From: G038396625 sp038396625
GTDB lineage: Bacteria; Bacillota; Clostridia; Peptostreptococcales; Thermotaleaceae
Direction of reading: 5' to 3'
Length of the DNA stretch: 64,000 nt
NCBI GenBank assembly: GCA_038396625.1
Contig: CP121688.1
Coordinates: 2,232,001-2,296,000, forward strand
Positions 16,169 to 23,978 of this stretch are shown here, piece by piece. Position 1 is the stretch's first letter; each line of letters opens with the position of its first letter. Made by a program: the position numbers and the translations under genes. Under the pieces are notes generated by a model, which saw only the letters and a program-made list of their open reading frames with translations, made no database searches and was not told the DNA's origin.

Positions 16169-17461
16169 CTAATGAATAGAAACCATTATTTCTTCATCAC
16201 TTAGTCCTCTTAAAAACTGCTCTAATGTTTTGTTACATACCTGGTTATTTCTAATATTCACTAGCTTAACCCTTTCTCCTACAACCTGTAAAATTCGTCC
16301 AATATTTCTATAATTTGCATTTTCGATATGATTTTTTATATTTTGTTCACATGCATCGGTTTCTACAATGAAACCACGATCTCTTAACTGCGAAGCTAAT
16401 TCAAACCCTTTTTTTCTGGTTGATTTATCATATAAAATCAAATAATCTGTCTCACATGCAAAATTTTTATTAATATTATACATATTTAGCACCTCCAAAA
16501 GTTCATCAATATTTAACCCAAATCCTGTAGCTGGCATATAGCATCCATATTGTTTTGTAAGATGATCATACCTCCCTCCACTTAATACAGCTTTTCCATA
16601 ATTATTTACATATCCTTTAAAAATCACGCCTGTATAATAGGCAATGTGATGAATAAGACCTAAATCAATAGAAATATATTTCTCATATCCATAGTCTTTT
16701 AATATGCCATATACATTATTTAAGTTTTCAAGAGCTTTCTTCATTTCTTCATTACAAATATATTTTTCTGCTTCCTTTATTATTTTTTCGGGTGTTCCAT
16801 ATAAGTAAGGGATCTGTAGGATCGTATTCTTTACTCGTTGAGGAATATCCATTTGTCCAAGTAGACTACGTAGTTCTGCAAAGTTTTTGTGTTCTACAAG
16901 GTTGCGAATCTTCTCTTGTCTGTCTTCAGGTATTCTTAGTTCTTTTATCAAACCTTTAAAATAACTGGCCTGCCCTAAATCAATTTGAAAATCCTTTAAT
17001 CCACATGCCATCAAGCTTTTAATAGCCAACAATACAACTTCTGCATCTGAATCGGGCTTATCATTGCCTAAATATTCAATTCCTGCCTGAGTAAATTCCC
17101 TCTTTAGTCCATTTTGTTCCTCATTGATCCTAAAAATATTGGTGGCGTATGAAAATTTAAGATACCCAGTGTAATCTTTATAGTTAGTGGCTACCATTCG
17201 TGCGATGGGTGTTGTTACATCAGGTCTAAGAACCAATATTTTTCCAGTACCATCAATGAATTTAAACATTTCGTCTCTAGGAATCGTCCCTTCCACCCCT
17301 GCAAACAAATCATAATACTCAAATGTTGGTGTCAAAATCTGTCTATATCCAAATCTTTTAAATACATTTTTTATATCTAAGACTACTTTCTCCTTCACTT
17401 CATACTCATTACAATGAGTATCTTCCACGCCTTCAGGAATAAAGCAATTCAATTGTCTCAT
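16169..17461 (-). CDS. hisZ: ATP phosphoribosyltransferase regulatory subunit
   Basis: A 430-residue class-II aminoacyl-tRNA-synthetase-like protein of the HisZ type. It begins near PEGVEDTHCNEYE, contains motif-2-like FSYATNIFRINE, and YTGVIFKGYVNNYGKAVLSGGRYDHL near the HisRS-like A-domain. It lacks a credible anticodon-binding domain and tRNA ligase function is not expected next to short hisG. It is the first gene of the his operon. Confidence 0.94.
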   Translation of the reverse strand: MRQLNCFIPEGVEDTHCNEYEVKEKVVLDIKNVFKRFGYRQILTPTFEYYDLFAGVEGTIPRDEMFKFIDGTGKILVLRPDVTTPIARMVATNYKDYTGYLKFSYATNIFRINEEQNGLKREFTQAGIEYLGNDKPDSDAEVVLLAIKSLMACGLKDFQIDLGQASYFKGLIKELRIPEDRQEKIRNLVEHKNFAELRSLLGQMDIPQRVKNTILQIPYLYGTPEKIIKEAEKYICNEEMKKALENLNNVYGILKDYGYEKYISIDLGLIHHIAYYTGVIFKGYVNNYGKAVLSGGRYDHLTKQYGCYMPATGFGLNIDELLEVLNMYNINKNFACETDYLILYDKSTRKKGFELASQLRDRGFIVETDACEQNIKNHIENANYRNIGRILQVVGERVKLVNIRNNQVCNKTLEQFLRGLSDEEIMVSIH

Positions 17462-17518
17462 TATACATCGTCCTTTACTTTATTGATTTATCACTTTACC
17501 ACACTAAATTATATTAAT

Positions 17519-17547
17519 ATTTTAATCGTCTTGCTGTATAAAGTCAA
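17519..17547 (-). promoter_or_regulatory. Promoter of the his operon
   Basis: Reverse strand TTGACT (17542-17547), 17-base spacer, TAAAAT (17519-17524). The leader would be only about 50 nucleotides, too short for a T-box, and no T-box sequence was seen. Confidence 0.7.
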
Positions 17548-17718
17548 TAGTTTTTTGTAGAATATCTTATTTCATAAAATTTATATCTTGTTTGCCTAGT
17601 GGTAGGATTATATAGAATAAAGCTTTTTCATAAAAGAAATGTGATATAGGATAATCTCGTGCTATAGTAGGTAAAAATAAAAGTAGATACCACAGAACTA
17701 GTATCACGAAAAACTAGG

Positions 17719-17747
17719 TTGACCAAAATATCTTCTTAGATTACAAT
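17719..17747 (+). promoter_or_regulatory. Promoter of hisJ
   Basis: TTGACC (17719-17724), 17-base spacer, TACAAT (17742-17747), about 35 bases before the start codon. Confidence 0.7.
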
Positions 17748-17782
17748 AATGATGAAATAACCTTGTGAAAGGAGTTCATTCT

Positions 17783-18577
17783 ATGTATGACTATCATGTT
17801 CATAGCAACTTTTCTTCTGATTGTGAAGTAAATATACAAGATATGGTAACAAAAGCGATTGAAATCGGTATACAAGAAATTTGTTTTACAGATCATATAG
17901 ATTATGATTATCAAGATCCCTCTATCAGTTTTGAATTTGATATACCCCAATATATGAGAGAATTGAGTGAACTAAATGAAAAATATAAAAATCAAATTAA
18001 AATTTTAAAGGGCGTAGAAATAGGTATCCAGCCTCACATTTGCGAAAAGTGTGATGCACTGGTTGAAAGTGAAGCTTTTGATTTTGTCATCTCTTCTATT
18101 CATACATGTGAGAATAAGGATCTTCATGTAGGTGAGTTTTTCATAGGCAAAACTCCCCATGAAGCCTATACAAAGTACTTTGAAGAATTATTTACATGCG
18201 TAAAGGACTCTAAGAATTTTAATGTTTTAGGACATATGAATTTATTAAAAAGATATCATCACCATGTGGAAATACAAGATATAAAAAAATATTTTGATAT
18301 TATCGAAGAAGCTTTTAAACTTCTGATTTATCGGGGACAAGGTATTGAAGTAAATACTTCTGGATTCAGATATGGCTTAGAAGAAACAGTTCCCTCAAAA
18401 GAAATTCTACTGTTTTATAAATCTCTAGGAGGAGAAATCATCACAATAGGCTCCGATGCTCATAAACCACAGGACTTAGCAAGGCAGTTTGACTATGTTT
18501 ATCACTTACTTTCAGAAGTAGGTTTTAAATATATTTGTACTTTTGAACATATGAAGCCTAATTTCATAAAATTATAG
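17783..18577 (+). CDS. hisJ: PHP-domain histidinol-phosphatase (HisJ/HisK family)
   Basis: A 264-residue PHP metal-dependent phosphatase: DYHVHSNFSSDC at the N-terminus, CFTDHID, EIGIQPH, SSIHTCEN, GHMNLLKRY, and GSDAHKPQDL near the end, all metal-ligand motifs of the family. It removes phosphate from histidinol phosphate, supplying the step missing from monofunctional hisB. It is divergent from the his operon. I start at ATG 17783, 8 bases after GGAG; an upstream GTG (17765) precedes that ribosome site. Confidence 0.9.
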   Translation: MYDYHVHSNFSSDCEVNIQDMVTKAIEIGIQEICFTDHIDYDYQDPSISFEFDIPQYMRELSELNEKYKNQIKILKGVEIGIQPHICEKCDALVESEAFDFVISSIHTCENKDLHVGEFFIGKTPHEAYTKYFEELFTCVKDSKNFNVLGHMNLLKRYHHHVEIQDIKKYFDIIEEAFKLLIYRGQGIEVNTSGFRYGLEETVPSKEILLFYKSLGGEIITIGSDAHKPQDLARQFDYVYHLLSEVGFKYICTFEHMKPNFIKL

Positions 18578-18606
18578 GATGCCTTAAAACATCCTATAAT
18601 TTTCTT
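18571..18606. terminator. Shared terminator of hisJ and the zinc-ribbon gene
   Basis: ATTATAGGATG (18571-18581) and CATCCTATAAT (18590-18600) form an 11-bp stem overlapping the hisJ stop, followed by TTTCTTCTTAT. The convergent gene ends at 18608. Confidence 0.85.
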
Positions 18607-18607
18607 C

Positions 18608-18850
18608 TTATATTTTGATTCTATCAATAGATATTCTTTTGTCATAATGACAATTTTTACAATAGAACAAATGTACGCACTGATCTTGTGGAGCACCATC
18701 TATCCGTTGTGTAATATCCATTGCAAGATAGGGACTATAGGGATCAAAAAATTCTTGAATCATGCCCTTCTCTTCCATTTGATGCCCACATATGGGACAT
18801 TTAAGTAAGTACACCGCCATTCCATTACAAATTGGACAAACCAATTCCAT
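18608..18850 (-). CDS. Small zinc-ribbon protein
   Basis: An 80-residue protein with three Cys pairs: CPICN near the start, CPICG after it, and CKNC near the end. This is the pattern of treble-clef or zinc-ribbon domains. It is acidic in the centre and has no other recognisable domain. It starts immediately after the stop of a possible 28-codon ORF, whose last codons carry its GGAGGAG ribosome site. Function unknown. Confidence 0.8.
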   Translation of the reverse strand: MELVCPICNGMAVYLLKCPICGHQMEEKGMIQEFFDPYSPYLAMDITQRIDGAPQDQCVHLFYCKNCHYDKRISIDRIKI

Positions 18851-18937
18851 CTATTGCTCCTCCATTCTATGTTCTTTTTCATATTGTTCGTCTCTCAAAA
18901 AAAATAATGCATCTAAATATAAAGAAATGCTCTTCAT
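18851..18937 (-). CDS. Possible 28-residue small protein coupled to the zinc-ribbon gene
   Basis: An ATG-started frame of 28 codons fills the gap between the 2H phosphoesterase and the zinc-ribbon gene. Its TAG stop directly abuts the ATG of the zinc-ribbon gene, which would allow coupled translation. The predicted peptide is highly charged at its C-terminus (EKEHRMEEQ). Its own ribosome site is weak, so the call is tentative. Confidence 0.4.
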   Translation of the reverse strand: MKSISLYLDALFFLRDEQYEKEHRMEEQ

Positions 18938-18950
18938 GTTTCTAAATTTT

Positions 18951-19517
18951 CTATTTAATACCTCTCAACTTTATTTTTCCAATTCGTTTTACATTTGGAT
19001 CAAGTTCAGGATACCAAAGTTCAAATTCATCAATAAAAGATATCTCTCTTAATTTAAATTCTTTTATCTCATTCCATGCATCCAAGCTTTCTTCTTGACT
19101 CCAAGTTCTTCCATGAGTTCCTGCTAAACTAATATGAAAGACGATTTCTTCTGGGCTAAATGCTCTTACTTGAAATCCCTTATTTTCCATACTTGTATGT
19201 ATCAATGTATAAACATCTTTCAATTCCTTTGTCTTTACAATATGTAATGTTAAACAATTGTGAGGATCAGGTATATATCCAAATCCATTTGCTCTTATTT
19301 CAAAAGGTTCGATCTTTGATAGTATTTCAAAAAGTGTAGATTTTATATTCTCTAATTCTTTTTTATTCTTATAATAAAATGCATCTATGGTCAAATGAAT
19401 TTCAGGTAATGTATGATTCCCCAAATCATATTTTGTCCATATTAACTGTTGTATTTTTTCACAGCAATAATATAAAGCTCCCTTTGGCACAGCAACTAAA
19501 AACACCATATTATCCAT
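18951..19517 (-). CDS. 2H phosphoesterase superfamily protein (2'-5' RNA ligase-like)
   Basis: A 188-residue protein with the two H-x-(T/S) motifs of the 2H phosphoesterase fold: HLTID at about residue 41 and HISLAG at about 128. Such proteins act on 2'-5' or cyclic phosphodiester bonds in RNA or nucleotides; the substrate here is unknown. It may be in an operon with the downstream zinc-ribbon gene (100-base gap containing a possible small ORF). Confidence 0.75.
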   Translation of the reverse strand: MDNMVFLVAVPKGALYYCCEKIQQLIWTKYDLGNHTLPEIHLTIDAFYYKNKKELENIKSTLFEILSKIEPFEIRANGFGYIPDPHNCLTLHIVKTKELKDVYTLIHTSMENKGFQVRAFSPEEIVFHISLAGTHGRTWSQEESLDAWNEIKEFKLREISFIDEFELWYPELDPNVKRIGKIKLRGIK

Positions 19518-19739
19518 AATCTTCCTCCTGTGTTTCTTCTAAATTTTTATCACAATAAGATATGTAAAAATTTTGCTCAAAATTATTTTCGTCTTCATTT
19601 TATTCTTAATCCTAGCACATCGCCCCTATAACGTAAATTTTTTAACGCTAATTTAACCTTTGTTTAACTTTTTATTAACAATTTGGAAATTTAAATAATT
19701 ACAATAAACTTAGGGCAAAATTTTCCAAGGAGGTATTCT

Positions 19740-21563
19740 ATGAAACTAACGGGGCAACGTATCTTCAATAAAATTTTTTCGCAGAAAAAATATCCTTTTC
19801 ACTCTTTTATAAGAACAAAGTTGGGATCTGTAAAAAATCACAAATTTATTTTTTATAACTTTGTAAAAACTTTCTTTCAAAAATTTTTAAATAAAAATAA
19901 ACAAACATCCAAGTATCAACTAAACAAAGCAATTCATAAACAAATGTTTCAAGGATTTATTACCCTATCTATCTTAATTCTAATCATATCTATTATAGCT
20001 AATTTATCCTTACATCTAACAAATAATAATCTCAAAAAATTAGAAAATATGATCAGTCATCAGCTTATGTTATCTTCTGCAATTCAAGTAGGTAGTCTAG
20101 AAACGGATATCTTATACCAACGTTATCTTAGTGGTAATTATTCTATCTATGATGTGAAAGCACAATTAAAAGAAACCCATGAAGCATCCCAAGCTTTATT
20201 AGAATCTATCAAGCTAAAAAATGAATCTCCAGGTTCTGAAAAAATTATAAATCAACTTAAAATCTTTGAAGATATCTATAGTGGATTACTGGAATACACA
20301 GAAAAGCTTCCCACTACTTTTTTAGATTCTAGTCAAGCTACAAAGGATATGATGGTTTTATTGTCATTAGACAGAATTGAAAAGTTAAATACTTGTGCCA
20401 ACCAAATTCACCAATATACTGTTGACTACTCTACACCTGTTATTCAAAACATACATAAACAAAATAATCTTTATTTCATTTTATTTATTTTTATTGCTTC
20501 TATATCCATTTTTATATCTATATATTTTGTGGTGGTTACAATGACTAATATCAAATCTTTCCGAAATCATATTTATGAAGTGACTGACAAATTGGTTGAA
20601 GAAACCCATGATATGATGAAAATCTCTACACATGTAAAAGATGATGCGATTGAATCCAATACACATCTTGAAAGCCTATCCCGTAATGTAGATTTTGTGA
20701 TTTCTGGAATATTTGAAATTTCTGATTCCATAAAAGAAGTGGATAATGGCATACATCATGTCAGTAGTTTAAATCAAGAGTTAACTAGCTCCTCTATAAC
20801 AATGATTGATTTTATCCATAAGGCTCATGATAATATTTCTTCTTTTAGCTATACCTTGGGTGAAAGATTTGAACGTATCAATCATATTATTGAAAATATT
20901 AATCATAGTTTACTAGAGATTACGCGAACTGCTCATGGTGTCATGACACTATCGAATAAAGTTCAAGCTATCAAAACGATTATAACGACAATTTCTGATA
21001 TTTCCAAAAGAACCAATCTACTTGCCTTAAATGCATCGATTGAGGCAGCGAGAGCAGGAAATCACGGCAGAGGTTTTTCGGTAGTAGCACAAGAAATCCG
21101 TAATCTAGCTGATCAATCAGCCTATAGTACCAAAGAAATTGAAGGTATTATTACAGAATTCTTTAACTTCAGTTCTTCTACCATTAATACGCTAAAAACA
21201 AGTACCGAAACTGCAGCTGCTTCAGCAAATGAAGCCAAACAAATTGGCGTCATATTTGAAGATGTGCATCGTGTCTTTTCCTCTGTTTTGAGTGATATTG
21301 TAATGATTAAAAAATTAGCAGATCAAGTATCCACAAGTTCTACTAAAACAAATCAAGAAGCGGAGCAAATTTCTATGTACTCTAATAATATTGCATTAAA
21401 AGTCCAGCAATTTATGCCCTCAGTACAAAAATTTGAAAAGTCAATTGGAGACGTTACAAGTAAAATTCATGCCTCGATCGGTGATATTCACCATCAATTT
21501 GATCTATTAAATATTCAGAAACAAAATGTAGCAAAAATCTATGAAACCGTTAAAAAAATATAA
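19740..21563 (+). CDS. Methyl-accepting chemotaxis protein
   Basis: A 607-residue chemoreceptor. A basic cytoplasmic N-terminus of about 70 residues precedes transmembrane helix 1 (about 74-96); an extracytoplasmic sensor of about 145 residues and helix 2 (about 242-265) follow. The signalling hairpin tip is intact (RTNLLALNASIEAARAG, then GFSVVAQEIRNLADQS). No obvious canonical HAMP follows helix 2. The long basic N-terminal extension is unusual. AAGGAGG precedes the ATG, and no chemotaxis genes are nearby. Confidence 0.92.
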   Translation: MKLTGQRIFNKIFSQKKYPFHSFIRTKLGSVKNHKFIFYNFVKTFFQKFLNKNKQTSKYQLNKAIHKQMFQGFITLSILILIISIIANLSLHLTNNNLKKLENMISHQLMLSSAIQVGSLETDILYQRYLSGNYSIYDVKAQLKETHEASQALLESIKLKNESPGSEKIINQLKIFEDIYSGLLEYTEKLPTTFLDSSQATKDMMVLLSLDRIEKLNTCANQIHQYTVDYSTPVIQNIHKQNNLYFILFIFIASISIFISIYFVVVTMTNIKSFRNHIYEVTDKLVEETHDMMKISTHVKDDAIESNTHLESLSRNVDFVISGIFEISDSIKEVDNGIHHVSSLNQELTSSSITMIDFIHKAHDNISSFSYTLGERFERINHIIENINHSLLEITRTAHGVMTLSNKVQAIKTIITTISDISKRTNLLALNASIEAARAGNHGRGFSVVAQEIRNLADQSAYSTKEIEGIITEFFNFSSSTINTLKTSTETAAASANEAKQIGVIFEDVHRVFSSVLSDIVMIKKLADQVSTSSTKTNQEAEQISMYSNNIALKVQQFMPSVQKFEKSIGDVTSKIHASIGDIHHQFDLLNIQKQNVAKIYETVKKI

Positions 21564-21589
21564 TAGCTAAGGTTTTATCCTTAGCTATT
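21562..21589. terminator. Shared terminator of the chemoreceptor and tandem UPF0180 genes
   Basis: AATAGCTAAGG and CCTTAGCTATT form an 11-bp stem with loop TTTTAT. It overlaps the ends of both convergent genes; a GATCTTTTTT run follows on the + strand. Confidence 0.85.
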
Positions 21590-22145
21590 GATCTTTTTTG
21601 CATAATCGATTAATTGTCTCTAATATTTCATTGTTTTGCATATTTGAAGCATTAATTGTCAAAACATATTTTGCATCACCGTATTCTCTCATTTGATATG
21701 TTGATATTGTTTCCCAATCTTCGTCTACACCTGAAAATACCATAGCCGCTACATCACTATCTACTTTATAAGAGGGAATGATTTCATAACCATGGGCTTC
21801 TAATAATTCCTTGAGTTCACCAAGCCCTTCTTCTAAAGAAACCTTTATTTTTTTTATTTCTTCTACTTCTATAGGCTGTCTTTCAGCAACTTTATCGATT
21901 GCTTGTAAAATATCGTCTACAGATAGCTTTGAAGCATTCATGGCAAGAACACATTTGTTGTCTTCAAAACATATCTGCTGTTGTGGTCCCATACCTTCCC
22001 ATTCTTCATCTATATTTGAAAAAATATAAATGGTGGTATCTGCATGCACTTGAGAATTTGTGTGAACCGTATGTCCCCTATCCTCTAATGCATTCTTAAT
22101 ATTTGTTAAATCCCGTTGCACACATATAGTCAGCTTTTTCTTCAT
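21585..22145 (-). CDS. Two-domain UPF0180 (YkuS-like) protein
   Basis: A 186-residue protein made of two UPF0180 domains joined by a charged linker. Domain 1 (about 1-80) has ALEDRGHTV, YIFSNIDEEWEGM, and MNASKLSVDDIL; domain 2 (about 103-186) has LLEAHGYEI, MVFSGVDEDWETI and INASNMQNNEIL. The internal repeat points to duplication and fusion of the single-domain genes at 2735 and 5942. I use the ATG at 22145 behind GAGGAGGGAG; the frame is open upstream without a ribosome site. Function unknown. Confidence 0.85.
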   Translation of the reverse strand: MKKKLTICVQRDLTNIKNALEDRGHTVHTNSQVHADTTIYIFSNIDEEWEGMGPQQQICFEDNKCVLAMNASKLSVDDILQAIDKVAERQPIEVEEIKKIKVSLEEGLGELKELLEAHGYEIIPSYKVDSDVAAMVFSGVDEDWETISTYQMREYGDAKYVLTINASNMQNNEILETINRLCKKDQ

Positions 22146-22404
22146 TAGACTCCCTCCTCGTATTATTCGATAAAAAATTTTATGCATGTTTAGTGAAAAA
22201 TATACCCTTATAATTTTCATTGAAACAAAACATACCTATTGATTCTACAAATATCTATAAGATTTTGTTATACCTACTTTCATTTTCCTTTGAAATTTTC
22301 TGTGCACATTTTCTTTATTTCCTGACGATATCTTTACAAAGGAATATAACAATTTGCATAGGAATATGTATTTATAGTAGATTTATCTTAAAGAGGGGGT
22401 TCTA

Positions 22405-23952
22405 ATGCAAAAAAATTCATTTTTATTTGGCACATTTATTCTTATTTTAGTAAATTTCATTGTAAGGTTTCTGGGCTTTTCCTATAAGATTGTTCTTTCA
22501 AGAATGATTGGTCCAGAAGGTATTGGCTTATTTCATTTGGTATTTCCAATCTTGATGACTTTTATCACCTTTACTACCGCAGGTATTCCTGTGGCTGTAT
22601 CAAAACTTGTTGCCTACCACTTATCATTGAACAATAAAAAAGGATGCAATAAAACCTTAGCTCTATCCTTATCCATTGGCTTAATGATAAGTTGTTTTTT
22701 GTCTATATTGTTATTTTATAATGCAAGGTATATTAGTCATGTTATCATTAAAAATAAAGATGCCTATTTCAGTCTTATTGCGTTAATTCCTGCCATTCCA
22801 CTAATTACATTATCATCTATCTTTCGAGGGTACTACTATGGCATCAAGAACGTAGGTCCACCTGGAATGGCACAAATTTTAGAGCAAATTTTTAGAATCT
22901 TATTTGTAATAGGCACTTTGCATTTCTTCATACCCATAGAAACAAAATATAGTGCAATGATTGCGGTAATAGGAATTTCCGTTGGGGAATTAGCAGGATT
23001 ACTATGGCTTTTATTAAAATTCCCCCTTCTCGAGGCACTCCACCTACGAAAAACTTATTATGTTCTAAAAAAAGGCAGTAAAGGAATCCTAAGAAAAATT
23101 ATCCTTACATCTATCCCTATTACCGTAACCAGATTGATTGCTGTAGTCATGCAATCTATTAATGCTGTTCTCATTCCACAGAAACTTCAAATAGCTGGCT
23201 ACACTCCTCAAGAAGCTATAGCCACTTTTGGAAAACTTGCTGGAATGGCGTTGCCACTTTTGTTTTTGCCATTTATTGTAACCTCTGCTTTAGTAGTCAA
23301 TATTATTCCCACGATCTCACAAGAAATGGCTTTAAAAAACACAAAGGGTATTGGTTTAAAATCAAGCCTTGCCATTCGAATTACATTGCTTGTCGCCATA
23401 CCAGCAACCTTCTTATTTGTATTTTTTGCCACACCTATTTGTGAGTTTATATATAATCAACCAGATGTTGGAATATATCTTTCATTTCTTGCCTATGGTA
23501 TCATCTTTTTAAGCCTTCACCATACCATGTCTGGTATCTTACATGGTATGGGCAAAGAAGTGATCACAACGATTCATTACCTTTTAGGCATGATTTTTCA
23601 GCTTTTATGTACTTATCATCTTGTATCTAATCCTAAATTTGCCGCTACTGGATTTATCATTGGATTTATTCTATCGACATCTATTATATGTACATTGAAT
23701 ATGATTACCCTAACTCGCTACGTAAAACTGAATATAAGTGTTCTCAATGCCATAATAAAGCCTATTTTTGCATCTGTAATTATGATCATTCTTGTTGTAA
23801 ATATATATAAAATCTGTCGTTATATAGATCTATCCTCTATCCTATCCATTGCCAGTAGTCTTTCTAGTGGCTTCTTAGGTTATATCCTTATTGTCTTTTT
23901 GTCTGGCAGCATTAATTTTCAAACACTTCAATATATTTTCTTCAAAAAATAA
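22405..23952 (+). CDS. SpoVB/MurJ-like polysaccharide flippase
   Basis: A 515-residue integral membrane protein of the MOP (MviN/SpoVB) superfamily with about 14 hydrophobic segments. N-terminal features include FLGFSYKIVLSRMIGPEGIGLF and the TTAGIPVAVSKLVA segment typical of stage V sporulation protein B. It probably moves lipid-linked glycan precursors across the membrane, either for spore cortex (SpoVB) or for cell wall. The ATG follows AAAGAGGGGG. No linked sporulation genes, so the exact subgroup is uncertain. Confidence 0.88.
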   Translation: MQKNSFLFGTFILILVNFIVRFLGFSYKIVLSRMIGPEGIGLFHLVFPILMTFITFTTAGIPVAVSKLVAYHLSLNNKKGCNKTLALSLSIGLMISCFLSILLFYNARYISHVIIKNKDAYFSLIALIPAIPLITLSSIFRGYYYGIKNVGPPGMAQILEQIFRILFVIGTLHFFIPIETKYSAMIAVIGISVGELAGLLWLLLKFPLLEALHLRKTYYVLKKGSKGILRKIILTSIPITVTRLIAVVMQSINAVLIPQKLQIAGYTPQEAIATFGKLAGMALPLLFLPFIVTSALVVNIIPTISQEMALKNTKGIGLKSSLAIRITLLVAIPATFLFVFFATPICEFIYNQPDVGIYLSFLAYGIIFLSLHHTMSGILHGMGKEVITTIHYLLGMIFQLLCTYHLVSNPKFAATGFIIGFILSTSIICTLNMITLTRYVKLNISVLNAIIKPIFASVIMIILVVNIYKICRYIDLSSILSIASSLSSGFLGYILIVFLSGSINFQTLQYIFFKK

Positions 23953-23978
23953 ATTCTCTCTATGGGAATTTATTTTTT
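23944..23978. terminator. Shared terminator of the flippase and polX genes
   Basis: AAAAAATAAATTC pairs with GAATTTATTTTTT. The A-rich/T-rich stem works in both directions and overlaps the ends of both genes. Confidence 0.8.

Noticed and set aside
17462..17700. T-box or other riboswitch ahead of the his operon
   Set aside because: The promoter lies within about 60 bases of hisZ and no T-box core sequence or long leader is present.
19655..19685. Rex-like site TTGTTTAA...TTAACAA upstream of the chemoreceptor
   Set aside because: The spacing is longer than the Rex consensus and the half-site is imperfect.
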